Assembly (NCBI GenBank): GCA_963921825.1
Contig: OY997594.1
Coordinates: forward strand, 32,656,956 to 32,720,955
Source: Erodium maritimum
Taxonomy: Eukaryota > Streptophyta > Magnoliopsida > Geraniales > Geraniaceae
Length of the DNA: 64,000 bases
Reading direction: 5' to 3'
Made by a program: the position numbers and the translations under genes
In this document: in pieces, positions 49,057 to 60,090 of the stretch
How positions within the stretch are numbered: the first letter of the stretch is position 1
Layout: each line of letters begins with the position of its first letter
Notes under the pieces: generated by a model
Told to the model about the DNA's origin: nothing
Seen by the model: the letters and a program-made list of their open reading frames with translations, nothing else
Database searches by the model: none

Positions 49057-49280
49057 CGTCCTTTCTTCTAGTGTGTCTGAACCATGAGTGGTTGGGAAGG
49101 AAGTAAATGGCTGTGAGGTAATTAGAATGCCTGGTAAGGACCGAAATTCTCTTTCTTACAGAGGAGAATGTTTTTCATGTTAATTTAGTCCATTAATCAC
49201 GTCCCTCGTTTCATATCGTCTAATTATATTGAAACTTAAAGAAAACATTGCAAGAAACTTAATGTTAAAAATGGTCACAG

Positions 49281-51621
49281 TTTTTTTTTTGAAACGGGTA
49301 ACCGGAGACTTTCATTAATACCAATAGGTAATCAATCAAGATGAGGCGTGACCGCCTCGGGTTCCAGATGTATGTCCGGGCCGACCGTAGCAATCCTGGC
49401 GCTCATGGACCCATAATAATAGCGCATTTGAAATAGTGGGCACAAACTCAAGACAACTCCTTACCATCGTCCCAAAACAACGAGACATAAAGTAAAAGGT
49501 CCTAAAACAAACAGAAAGTAAAATGTCCCAAAGATAATGCAGATAATAAGAAAGCAGATAAATAAACTTTGTTGATTGTGCAGGCTACCCGGGACCTCCC
49601 AGCACTGGTTGTCCCGGGTCTGCAGGTATAGTCTGAGGAAGACTCCACCCACCCTTGCTGGGTCGGGTCATTCCTGCATCGAAGGCCGTTGTGCCTCCGT
49701 CTGCTCTTCCCTCTCCTCCTTCTGGTAGACCAGCCACATTATGTGATGTTGGGGGGTTGGATCATCCAGCAGCTTCTTCGACTCCAGCGGACGAGCATAC
49801 AAGGAGCCGCTCCTAGTCTTCAGGGTGGTCAGCTTACCCTTTCCTCGGCTGGGCCCTCCTTTCCCTAGTCCAGCCTGGGGATCTTTCTCCTTCCGCTCCC
49901 CAGTTACTACAATAGCTCCGGGTTCAGCTCGTTCCATAGTATCAGCAGCAGGGTGGACGTTAGCCAGATTGTCAGGTTTCGTGAAGCCCGGTGGCGCTCT
50001 AGAGACTCGACACGCATTACATTGGTTGGCCCTCCTGGGGTAACCCTAGCCAGATTGTCAGACTTCAGAATGTCTGCGCCGGGCAGATCTTCACCCATAG
50101 TGATTTCCCTGGAGCGAATCAGCGGGTTCAGGGACAGATCACTCAGGAGATACGTAATAGTCGGGTGTGTCACCGAGGGGGGGTGTATTCCAGACCGTCC
50201 TCAGCAGCCGATCCACATCCATCTGGCTTGGGGCCAGGATAGACGGATCATAACGAATCTCTTCCCGACCAATCCCCGGCAACTAAGTCGTGCAACCCGA
50301 GATTCTGTGGGTTAACATTCCACACCTGCGACAAAAATTCACTATCATCTCATATTGCAAATCAATCACAGCGGATGTAGTGGTACCTGGAAATCTGAGT
50401 CGTAGTCTTCGTCGTAGAGGTCGGTGCAACTCCATTCGGACCCGTAGCCATAAGAACATGTCCTCCCGTCGAGCCAACGGGATCGGGGCCGATGGAACAT
50501 GGGTGCCAATATTGTCTGCAATGAGACCGCGGATGTAATCGTTCCTGGCTCCCACCGGGATATTGAGCGTCCGGACACCGATCTCCACGTGATGGAAATT
50601 AATCTCATTGGGCCGGACAAATTGTCTGAGAGGCTCCAGCAAAAGGGGAAAACCCTTGAAGCTCCAGGGACCCCTAAGACGGATATTTTCTATCGTCTCG
50701 ACGGACGAAAAATGATAGCCAGTTACCTCCGGGAACATGAACTCCACCTGGATTCCAGTCACTTTCCACTTCTGTAGCATCATCGCGCAGACGACGTTCT
50801 GATTGTAGACCCGGTCCCCTGCAACCTTGGCTGCAAGGGAGAACTGGTACGTGCCCTTGGTAAAGAATGGGACCCCCTCCTCCGAGACCACCACTTCGTC
50901 ATCATCGTCCTCCCAATCCGGGACATGGGAGATACGGGTCGATTGGACCTCAGGTGGACAACCCGTCGACCCCCGTCCGCCTGATGACCGAGGGCTCGTG
51001 TCCGATATCCGATCTGACGGAGGGCGGTATCTAAGCACCACTGTCGGAGATTGAGGTCGAGAGAGGGGTGGCGGGTCCCGAGGAGTCTCCTCACTATCAA
51101 GTGGTCTCCGCCTTGAGTCGAGACCGTCGCCGGAGCCTCAGAGTCCTCGGACACTGCCTGGTTCGTACCAGGTTTGTCCTTCAGGGCCAGGAGGCCCGTC
51201 GGCCGCCGGGGGTCCGGCAGGGGAATGGAGGGAGCTGGCTCAGACGACGGCATGACGAAGTCGCCGTAGGGGAACCCTAGCTGGTTGGAGACAGCGTGCT
51301 GCTGAGAATCGCCAGCAAGTGGTTGGATCTGACCTTTGGACGTCATTTCCGGCTAGGGGTAGATAGATCCGGTGTTGGGATGGACGGAAATGATGAGGGA
51401 CGGCTGTAGGGAAGTCGTCGGGGGCGGCGGAGACGGACAGTTACAGCGGGGAACCGATGGAAACAGGGGCGGAGAATGAGGCTCGAGTGCGGCGTCGGTG
51501 CAACGAAGACAATGGCGAGGACGCAGGCGGTGGTCGGCGTGAGCAAGGATGACGGCGGCGAAACTCTGACTAGGGTAGAGAGGACCTCACGATGAGGTAG
51601 AAGAGAGCTTTTTCTATATAG
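49281..51621 (-). mobile_element. ORF1-only LINE (ORF2 deleted), minus strand
   Basis: The 3' end is a poly(A) (T-run 49281-49290) after GTTACCCGTTTC. The 5' side contains ORF1 with DUF4283 and a complete CCHC knuckle. After ORF1 comes only about 1 kb (49291-50282) with no endonuclease or reverse transcriptase, so ORF2 is missing. A 9-bp aaatggtca at 49269-49277 and 51622-51630 is a plausible TSD. The length of 2.3 kb is less than half that of a standard element. Confidence 0.75.
50283..51346 (-). pseudogene. LINE ORF1 protein (DUF4283 and CCHC knuckle), one frameshift
   Basis: The start at 51346 reads MTSKGQIQPLAGDSQ. Near 51110-51137 the frame must change. From there to 50283 the frame is open and encodes an acidic DWEDDDDEVVVSEEG, then VYNQNVVCAMMLQKWKVTG, IENIRLRGPWSFKGFPLLLEPL (DUF4283), MFLWLRVRMEL, and VNFCRRCGMLTHRISGC, an intact CX2CX4HX4C knuckle. 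It would bind LINE RNA. Except for the single shift it is the best-preserved ORF1 in the window. A downstream open stretch at 49668-49937 is Lys/Gly-rich and may be its original carboxyl tail in another frame. Confidence 0.8.
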
Positions 51622-51630
51622 AAATGGTCA

Positions 51631-52188
51631 TTGTTGATAGACTAAGAAGCCAGAACAATGTAGCAGTGTAGGAATTTTTGTCAAGAAATCAATAAGTGTA
51701 AGAGTATTGAACCAAAAGAAAAGGAAAAGATTATGCTCGTGTTTAATTAATTGATATTGTTTGGTAATGCAGGCTACTTTTTATTGAATAATAGTAATAG
51801 TTTTGGTATATGGGAGTGTAACTAAAGGGATCCAATGTAATAAGACTGCATGCAGTGGCAGATTTTTTTTCTTTCTTTTGCTTGCTTTTGTTGATCGGAT
51901 TGGGATCTTCTAAAATGTTTGAATGCAAATTATATTCAAATTCCACACGTGACTAACGAATTGAAGGTCTTAAGGAACTATATATCTGGAAGATTTCAAT
52001 AAAGAACATTATTAGATTCCTTAATCTTTAAAATCAAGTGCCTCTTCTTGTAAATATAACTAGTTTTTTGTTGTTGTCAATTTTGATGGTTGGAATCTCT
52101 TCTATATGGTCGTGACTACAATTTAGTCTGAAAAATTCAATAAAAGGAGAACTATTTTTTTTTCTAACCTGTAAAATTCATTTCAAGA
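51631..52188. other. Intergenic stretch, no gene seen
   Basis: AT-rich, without recognisable domains or repeats. Confidence 0.5.
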
Positions 52189-52202
52189 GCATGTATAACG
52201 TT
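52189..52202. repeat. Left TSD of 1.74-kb retroposon
   Basis: gcatgtataacgtt, identical to 53947-53960. Confidence 0.85.
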
Positions 52203-53946
52203 TTTTTTTATCAGCAATTTTTTTTATAAACCAAGTCTTTTAGAACAAAAGACAAGGCAACGGGAAATCCCTCAGAACAGGAAACTTACAAACAAAGGAA
52301 ACCCCATCTGAGGTTCCTAGCGCAAATACATGCAGTGTAAGTAACCTAAACATAAACTAGGATGGGTCTACACAAACATAAACTAACAATCATATAACCA
52401 GATTTATCCACCGTGAAGCAAACCATAATAAAACCAATACAGAACACGGTCTACACAACTAGATCAACCAACAATAAAGCCCGAAACAACAGAAAAGAAC
52501 CCATCAGAGGGTGAAAACTAACAACAAAAAAGGTCTAAAACCTAGATATAACCACCATGAAGCTCGAAACAAAGTTACCCCAAGAAGCCGATGGAAGGTG
52601 ACCACAGCACGCGAGCACCACTCATCCTAAAACAACAACCAGTAATATTAGAGAACTACCTAGCTAATCGACATCACCAACTCAAAAGTTGTGAGAAAGC
52701 CGACACGCCGTCGGTCAGTACCGCAAACAGCAGAGCTAGGGCGGGGAATTAACCACCGCAACTTAAACACTCCAAGAGGCAAAATTGCAAGTCTTCAGAC
52801 TCGGAAAGAACCGAGAAACCAACTCGTCGGCAGCCAACACCTTAAACCGACGAGTCCCACCACGAACGAGTGGGGAACAGAAGACCAACAACTATACAAC
52901 TCTAAACGAGTGACAAGCGAATTGTCAAAAAAATACTAGGTCGGAGAAAGGGAACCTAACCCAAGCGAGAAAATCCATGAGAACGAAAAGACCATCCACG
53001 GCAGCGTCGTACAAAATCGAACAAGACCAGAAACCCGAGCACAACGGTCGAACCCCAACACTCTGAAAGTAGATCTGCAAAAGGAACAAAACACAGGTAA
53101 CAAGGCCGGAGCACCACGGGACGAGGCGTGTCTGGTCAGGCACGGGGAGCAGTGAACCATCAAAACGTCGGGACACCGCTGGTCGGAGAGAGAAGGACGC
53201 AACCACAGCTAATCCAAGCCGAAAAAGCTTCCCACGGCAGATCCGTGAAGCCTAGCCAGAGCGCCGCCGGAGAAACACCACGAACCGGCCAAAGGGTGAC
53301 CAATATTTGTGAATCCCAAAAACGCGTCTCCAAACTATAGCCAGTCAGATCAAAGTACGAGTGGGGATCTGTAACACGCGACCGGAAAGTGAAGGCAAGG
53401 AGAACTAAGCATCGCTGGAGCCGGGCACGAAACGTCGGGACAAGGTCAGCCGCAAAACAAAGAGGACGAGGGTCGCAGGAGACACCCCTCCCTCCCCTCC
53501 CTTAATCCCACCGGAGACGACGAAACCAATTCCAAAACGCAGATCTGTTTGAAGCAAGGGAGAAGGAGTGAGCACAGTACCCCAAATCGCATATCTGCAC
53601 AACCTCCAACCACCACTCGCGCCGCCGGTTACGGAACAAAAAGGACTAGGGTAGCCGGAGTCACCTCTCCCTTCCCCGCCCTTACTGTCACCGGAGACGA
53701 CGAAAGAATCCCCAAATCGCAGAACGGGAGTGTGCAGGACTACAGGAAAATACATCGGCACAAGGGGACGAGAAAACACACGGGAAAGTAAGGGAAGGAA
53801 GGTTAGGAGATGAGGTCGTCACCGGCGACAACCACGGCCGAAGCCGTGGCCGTCGCCGGTGAAAACCAGGAAGAAAACTTTCTGGCGGCTAGGGTTGAGT
53901 TCGAGAGAGAAAGTGCTACAGTGTATCGAACAATAGGCCAACTTTT
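52203..53946 (-). mobile_element. 1.74-kb non-coding retroposon with perfect 14-bp TSD
   Basis: The identical 14-mers gcatgtataacgtt flank it. The left end is a T-run, so the minus strand ends in ATTGCTGATAAAAAAA, the same tail as the LINE at 43859. No endonuclease or reverse transcriptase is present. The right (5') half is GC-rich and contains a 180-bp tandem repeat. The 5' end reads AACTCAACCCTAGCCGCC and gccgtggccgtcgccggt style sequence. It is best explained as a non-autonomous LINE derivative mobilised in trans. A processed transcript of a host gene is the alternative. Confidence 0.75.
53462..53780 (-). repeat. 180-bp tandem repeat inside the retroposon
   Basis: ccggagacgacgaaa occurs at 53511 and 53691, exactly 180 bp apart, and the surrounding 60-70 bp align well (gaggacgagggt... 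against aggactagggta...). On the minus strand both copies translate as LRFG..FVVSG..KGGEG, a 60-residue repeat, so the period keeps frame. Whether it is translated is unknown. Confidence 0.8.
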
Positions 53947-53960
53947 GCATGTATAACGTT

Positions 53961-55580
53961 AAGATTTTATTAGTTGTATCTGTGCGTCAGAATTAGTGTC
54001 TGAAAATGATGTTTTTCACAATATCTGAATATTTTAGAGATGCTTGTCTGATGACTGAATTATTAATATTGTTTCTATGACTTCTATTAAATCTGAAAAT
54101 TAAAAATATATGGACGAATAAAATTAAATTTATTGATTATTATTTAATATATCTCTAATTATTAACTAATGAAAAAAAATCAAACTAAAATTTTTGAGCA
54201 TGCGGACGAACTTTTATTGATATAGAAATAAAAAAAGTCACAAAGACCGTACAAGAGTGGAAATGAACTAACAAGATGAGATACAGTTTCAATGACAATA
54301 GAAACACTTAAATACCCAGTAAAGACCAAGGAGATACTAGGGGGTGGTTCCCTATTCCAATAGTGTTTGGTGTAATTTATTCATGAGGTTTTCATTGTTT
54401 CGACTTGATCGGACCTATTATGTCGTAATAGTCGATCAAGGAGTATGATAGGGAAAGGAGGAGGCTGGGAATCAGTATAATATTAATTCACGAGGGGCGA
54501 GATGTAGATCCTCAATAGCATACCATGAGCCCTTAGCCAGTTCAAGGCGACCCATGAGGCTAGCCAGCGTGCCTCGCTGCATTCCCATCGGGGTGGACCT
54601 CCTCTGTGTTGTCTGTGGAGTTCATGCTGTTATGGATGGGGGTATTGGATTCATACGTCCTCGGGGAGGAGAAGTAGCAACGGGGTTCCGAGTCCCAATA
54701 GATATCTTTGGGAGAGACGCCCGACCATGGAGGGGATGGGTACCAGCGGGGCTCCATGTTGTGGTGATCTAGGGGTGGTGGCGTATCAGATTAAGGCAAT
54801 AGTCCGTATACGTCGACTATCCAACGAATGGAATCGGTCTTCTCCCGTGGGGTCTGTAATCTTGTAGATGTCCACCGCCACACAGATTCAAAATAGTGTT
54901 TCAACACTTTTGTGGTGATCGAGTGGGCTTCTTCTCCTCCTGTAGGGCATTACAAAATGGATCAAGGAGGATATGCTCATGGTGGTGGATCAAAGTACAT
55001 GGGTAGGATTCAATGGATTGGGACCATCGTTCCAGTAGGGGTCGCGCTTGTGGGTTACGGTTGTCCTCTCTAGACCATGTTCAACGTTTGATTTCCTGGT
55101 CTCCTCGGGAATCAGATGCGGTGGCTATCCATCGGTAATAAGTATGGGGCATGAATAATGCCAAAGGTCATCCCCTAGTGGATCCCATGATACCGTCTCC
55201 CATCGACAAATCATACGGGAGCCATTGGAGGGTAGGTTCAATTTCATCACCTTCAGCCGGTTGCTAGATTGGAGGTAGGCGGCGAAAATTCGCCACGGTT
55301 GGTCGATTCCTATTGTGGTTGTACGTCGTTTCACAATGGAGTTTGTGGCGGTACTTGGTGATGGTTTTGGGGTCTTCCTTCGGTAGGATCCATGGTACCC
55401 ATCGTGTTGGGCTGATCGAGGACGGATGACGAGTTGGTAGGTGGGAGGCAATAGGGGTCAAAGGACCCTTTGGACGCGGTTGCATCGTGAGTTGCGGTAA
55501 AGGGTGGCGACAGTAGTCGAAGTAAGGGAGAGAAACCCTACGTTTCGAAAAGGTATATATTTCCTATTCTAGGTGATTAA
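53961..55580. other. Unassigned stretch, possible decayed LINE
   Basis: 54195-54250 on the minus strand reads GTGACTTTTTTTATTTC followed by TATCAATAAAAGTTCG, resembling LINE 3' ends. Minus-strand ORFs at 55125-55485 (for example KLNLPSNGSRMICRWETVSWDP) have no domain I can name. The plus-strand ORF at 54554-54772 is likewise unassigned. Confidence 0.4.
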
Positions 55581-55590
55581 TATATATAGG

Positions 55591-56582
55591 GACGATATAC
55601 AATAAAAACCGCCCTTATCGTACAAACTACGGACTCACAAGAAGGCAACACATGTCTATGCTGCTCGTAGCGCGCGTGATGCTGGTAGCACTCACATAGT
55701 GCTGGTACCCCTTACACACAAGTGTTGGTACAATACACACACATGTGCTGGTACAATACACATATGGGTGCTGGTACAATACACACACAAGTGCTTGTAC
55801 AATGTTTATCAATTCAAACAAACTGATTTATAATTAGAGCCTCGATTTTTTATATAGTGAAAATAAACCCTAACATCCTAATACAATAACTAAAGTAATA
55901 CCAAAGTCCTAATAAGACTAAAGGAAAGCAGAAAACCTTAAAAAAAGGAAATGAACACCCGGAATCTAAAAGTATGAATTTAACCCTCTAGATGACCCCG
56001 GGTGGCCGAAAAACATCATACATCATAGCATAGTCGTGGGTCTTACTCGGAAGCCGCTTCCACCCAAAAAATGATAGGGTTTTGTAAAATTCTTACACTA
56101 ACTCATTTTCAGGTTCTTCAACGGCCACATCAATATGGACTGTGTCACACACACAAGTGCTGGTACCTTACATTCACGAGTGCCGGTTCTCTATATACAT
56201 AAGTGCTTGTACTCTATATACACGAGTGTGGTGGTCCACGTACTAGCACTTTGCATGCGCGAAAAACGACATGTGTCGGTATTGTATGGAAGGTATCAAC
56301 GCTTTGCTTGAGGGGAGGGGGTAGTGTTGGTACATTACATAGATAAGTGCCGGTACTTTATATACATGGGTGCTGGTACCAACATGTACCAGCCCTTGCA
56401 TGTTAGTAGAAGCACTTTACATGCACGAACAAAGAACATGTGTCAGCATTTGTATGGTACCAGTGCTTTGCATGGGTAGTACCAGAGCTGTGCGCGTATA
56501 CATGTGCACGAAAAGGACACATGTCTCCTTCTTGTGAGTTCGCAGTTTGCACGATAAGGGCGGGTTCGCATTTGATACCAAG
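55591..56582. mobile_element. MULE-like non-autonomous element with long TIRs
   Basis: Inverted ends: left ccgcccttatcgtacaaact then ggactcacaagaagg, right the reverse complement with few changes (ccttcttgtgag, then gcacgataagggcggg). The clear similarity spans about 50 bp (left 55608-55660, right 56519-56565) and weaker similarity extends outward. The 10-mer tatatatagg stands immediately outside both ends (55581-55590, 56583-56592), a TSD length typical of Mutator-like elements. No transposase inside. Confidence 0.75.
55699..55813. repeat. 23-bp minisatellite array (5 units) inside the MULE-like element
   Basis: gtgctggtac or its variants start at 55699, 55722, 55745, 55768 and 55791, an exact 23-bp period. 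Further arrays of the same unit lie at 56157, 56180, 56203, 56226 and at 56324, 56347, 56370. Confidence 0.92.
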
Positions 56583-57237
56583 TATATATAGGATCGGTTT
56601 CAGCTACAACCCAGTTGCTATAGTACGACCGTACGACCCCTCTCTAATCGTGCGATCTGTTGATACGGATGGGATAGATTAAATGTTGAGACTCGGTGGC
56701 ACGGATCGTAAATACCGCACGTGGCGTTGATTAGTTTTGAAGCTTGGGCTTTGTCAGGGTAAATCTGGTATTTCTTTAAACATAGCCCCACGTCAAACTC
56801 GACATCTTGCTTCTAAATCTTCTTCTCTTCTAAGCTTTTTCAAACCTTTGTGTTTATTGCTGGGTTTAGGTGATACCTAAGACTTTCTGAGATCGCAAGC
56901 GGCTGTGTTATCGGATTGATTCTTTACTTTTGATTCGAGGTATTTGTTGAATGAACACTAACATTAGGGATTTTGATTTATCAAATGTTTGGATTTGGGG
57001 GTTTTGATATGCGTTGATTATCTGTAGTTACTCGTAATTACACATGCATATTAGGTCATTTGGATTAAGTTTTTGTGATAATTTTGTGTTATTTGTACGT
57101 GCTTAGTGTTTATATGATTTTTTGATATCCTGTGGTTGTGTTTTTGTAGTAGGATGGAGAAGAGCACTATTTCAATCCCGGAGAGAGGTCAAAGAGCCAT
57201 ACATGAGAGGAGGGATACTAAGACAGGTAAATATGTA

Positions 57238-57870
57238 CCAATATGTAGTTTTAGAGTAACTAGGATAGCTGATATTTGTATCCAGTATATATTATCATGG
57301 GATGTGGATGTATATATGTTATACTCTGTCTACAATGTCCAAGGTTTATACGTTGCAGAAAAGCTTTTAGTTTTGGTACATGGGTTTTTGAAATTTGGTT
57401 ACTATGATTTTAAATACTGGGAATAGAGTGCTTGAATTCTGGTAATAGTGAGTTTAAATCTTGGCGAACTATTATTTTGAATCTTTGCCACTTTTAGACA
57501 ACCAGTATGTAGTTTCAGAGTATCCATGATAGTTGTTTCTTGTATCCAACATATATATTCATGGGATCCGGATGTATATATGTTACACTCTATCCAAAAT
57601 GTCCACGATTTATACGTTGCAGAGAAGCATTTAGTTCTAGTACACGGGATTTTGAAATCTGGTCATTGTGATTTTAAATCCTAGGCAGGAGAGCTTGAAT
57701 TCTGGTAAAAGTGAGTTTAAATCCTGGCGAATAGTGATTTTGAATCCTGACCACTTTTAGACAACCAATATGCACTTTTATAGTATCCAGGATATGTGAT
57801 GCTTGTATCCAGTATATATTACCCTGGGATCTAGATGTATATATGTTACACTTGGTCCAGAATATACACT
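57238..57870. repeat. 264-bp tandem repeat, about 2.4 copies
   Basis: Units begin ccaatatgtagttttagagta (57238), ccagtatgtagtttcagagta (57502) and ccaatatgcacttttatagta (57765). Shared words include atcatgggat, gatgtatatatgtta, ttatacgttgcagaaaagc and gacaaccagtatg. The 96-codon ORF at 57136-57426 lies across it and is not conserved between units. Confidence 0.88.
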
Positions 57871-58010
57871 GTACATCCAGTATTAATACTCTATACTTCC
57901 GGGATCCTTACTTAGCAATCGGGATCTCTATTCTAGACATCTGGTATTTATTTTGTTGAATTCCAAATTATAGATGTGGTTATTTGACGAGTGATAGTGT
58001 ATTTGTTTTA

Positions 58011-60040
58011 ATGTTGACATCTACTTCATCCATGGATGAAGAACATATTGCCAAGAAACTTTTGCTGATGGACAGGTCATCAACAAGCTCATCCAACGAT
58101 GAATCTGATGCCCCCTGGATGAGATGAAGAAGATGATGAATTAGAAGGTTATTAAGTCAAAGTTAGTACTTGGTGTTGGAGATGGGAAGAAGAAGAAAGT
58201 GCAACAGAGTATGGGTGAAACCTCAAAGAAGAGGAAGGTTGTGGGATATATGGAGATTGAATCTATAAAGAAGGGTGAAATGTCAAGAAGGTTTCCGAAG
58301 GTTCACTAAACTGATAGGCATGTATTTATCTCCACAAAGCATCGGGAGAAGAATAGGTTGAAGACCAGTCATCACTGAAGCAGCTTGTTGAAGCTATTGA
58401 GAAGTTGAACGATGTAAAAAAAAGGAAGTCAGGGAGATTGGCTTGGGGTACATACTGGAGTTGCAGATGAAGAAACTCCCTCTATGTATTCGGTACTACC
58501 TGGTGTCCAATTTTAACTGTGTCAACATGTCGCTTGAATTGCATGCACAGCATGTGCACATAACTGAAGTAAAAGTTTACGACACTCTTGGTATTCTGAG
58601 GGGACCGAGGGAAGTTATATTTCCGATGTGTCTGGGGCCAATAGATTGTTGAGCTTGACACATGGCTCAATCAATTCAGTTCAAATGAGAAGAAGTTGAA
58701 TCGCAACATCGCCACCACAGTTCTCAAGGATAAGATTTTGACATAGGTGGAGGGGGTGATGACTTCAAACGTAATTTCATGGTCCTATTTGTGACATGTA
58801 TGATTGAAACTGGGATAGACAATCTGGTGAACCAGAATTGCTTCCATGACATTTAAGATGTATCCCAGATACGTGAATTCAACTGGTGCCATTTCTTAGT
58901 GAAGAAACTTCAGTCTACCAGGAGTGACTAGAAATTCCAAAGCTTGAAGTCAAGGTCTGATGCGGAGCCAACTGCGTTTTTGGTTGTAAGCTGATCATTA
59001 CTGTACTTTGTTAGCACATATTGTGAATATGTTTTGTCTAGTTTCTGGATATTGATATTGTGTGTTATGGAGAATGAGCAGAGTTTTATGTATTCATTTT
59101 CTGCAGTTGTTTTATATGGACTGTGTTGAATGTGGAATTAATGAAGGACGAAGGGAATGGCCGTCATTAATCGGGTGGACAACCAATAAGGTCCACAACA
59201 GAGAGAAGAAGGAACTAGAGTTGGATGCCTTTGGCAAGGGTCATGTGAGACGGGACCCACCTATGCTTGTCATTGATGAAGAGGATGCAACACCTGATGT
59301 AGACAAACTTGGGTCAGAGCTAACCATAGATAATGCACCACATTTATCGGATGTCAACTTGGGCAGTGGATCTCAACCAAATGGAAACAGGTAGACAAAG
59401 TAGAAGGTAGCGCATCTGACCTTACTGTCCGCATCTAAAGATCGTAAATATTTAGAATACAGATTCTGGAAATAGGTGTTGAAGATTGTAAACATGACTA
59501 ACATGCTACACATTTCATGCAGACTTTTGTAGAAAGGTTTATTGAGGTTGGGAAGATAATTGCAAGAGGTGTATCACTGATGACATATTTGTTGAAGACA
59601 GGGGAAGGTGAGCAGTTGGATTCCCAGCTGTAAAAATATGCAACAACGTGCTATGATGGTATAACGGGAAGGATACCAGTAAAGGAAGTTAAAAGACATC
59701 AAGAGGAAATGTTGTTGTCTCATAATTCATGGATTTCTATTCTTGGTGTGTTGGAGATGATTGATGAGATTATGCGAGTTGCAACTGGTGTATAAGAATA
59801 CAGGGCAGCAAATAAGCATTATTTGCACATCACTCCATCATCATTCAATCTTCTTTCTTAGTCTCCACTGATTGCTGATTATACACTTGTACAGCCATCT
59901 CCGCTTGCAGCCCCTACTAAATCTGATTCATTGCCGAGCTATTTGTATGATGCAAATGGCGTGAAGACTATTTATTGATTTTGGGAATCTACACAGTGAA
60001 TTGGACGCTCCATTAACTGGGCCTGGTGAAGAAGATCCCC
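58011..60040 (+). pseudogene. Decayed plant-mobile / DUF1985-like gene
   Basis: From ATG 58011 a short open piece (MLTSTSSMDEEHIAKK) is followed by Lys-rich pieces. 58430-58640 then gives EIGLGYILELQMKKLPLCIRYYLVSNFN and LGILRGP, matching the pattern of transposon-related proteins that precede Ulp1-type peptidase domains or form plant-mobile domains. Further pieces NFMVLFVTCMIETGIDNLVNQN, REFNWCHFLVKK and (59080 onward) FLQLFYMDCVEC, SLIGWTTNKVHNREKKELE continue in the expected order. Many stops and frame changes exist. No peptidase catalytic motif was found. Such domains travel in some Mutator-like elements, consistent with the MULE-like element just upstream. Confidence 0.55.
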
Positions 60041-60074
60041 TTGCTATTACGTTCTATTATTTTTTTAATATACG

Positions 60075-60090
60075 CGTTTCATTTTTTTTC
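60075..60090. repeat. Left TSD of chimeric retro-insert
   Basis: cgtttcattttttttc here and cgtttcatttttttc at 61971-61985; the T-run differs by one. It lies directly next to the nine-base poly(T) that begins the insert. Confidence 0.6.

Larger units (their letters stand above)
43859..49150 (-). mobile_element. L1-type LINE, minus strand, with nested retroposon
   Basis: The 3' end is at 43859, where the minus strand reads ATTGCTGATAAAAAAC. Moving right, it contains reverse transcriptase (45317-45754), endonuclease start (47470-47732) and ORF1 (48427-49056 plus 47740-47778). A 638-bp insert (47789-48426) interrupts ORF1 near its end. Multiple stops are present. The 5' end near 49150 is approximate and no TSD was found. 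Confidence 0.8.
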
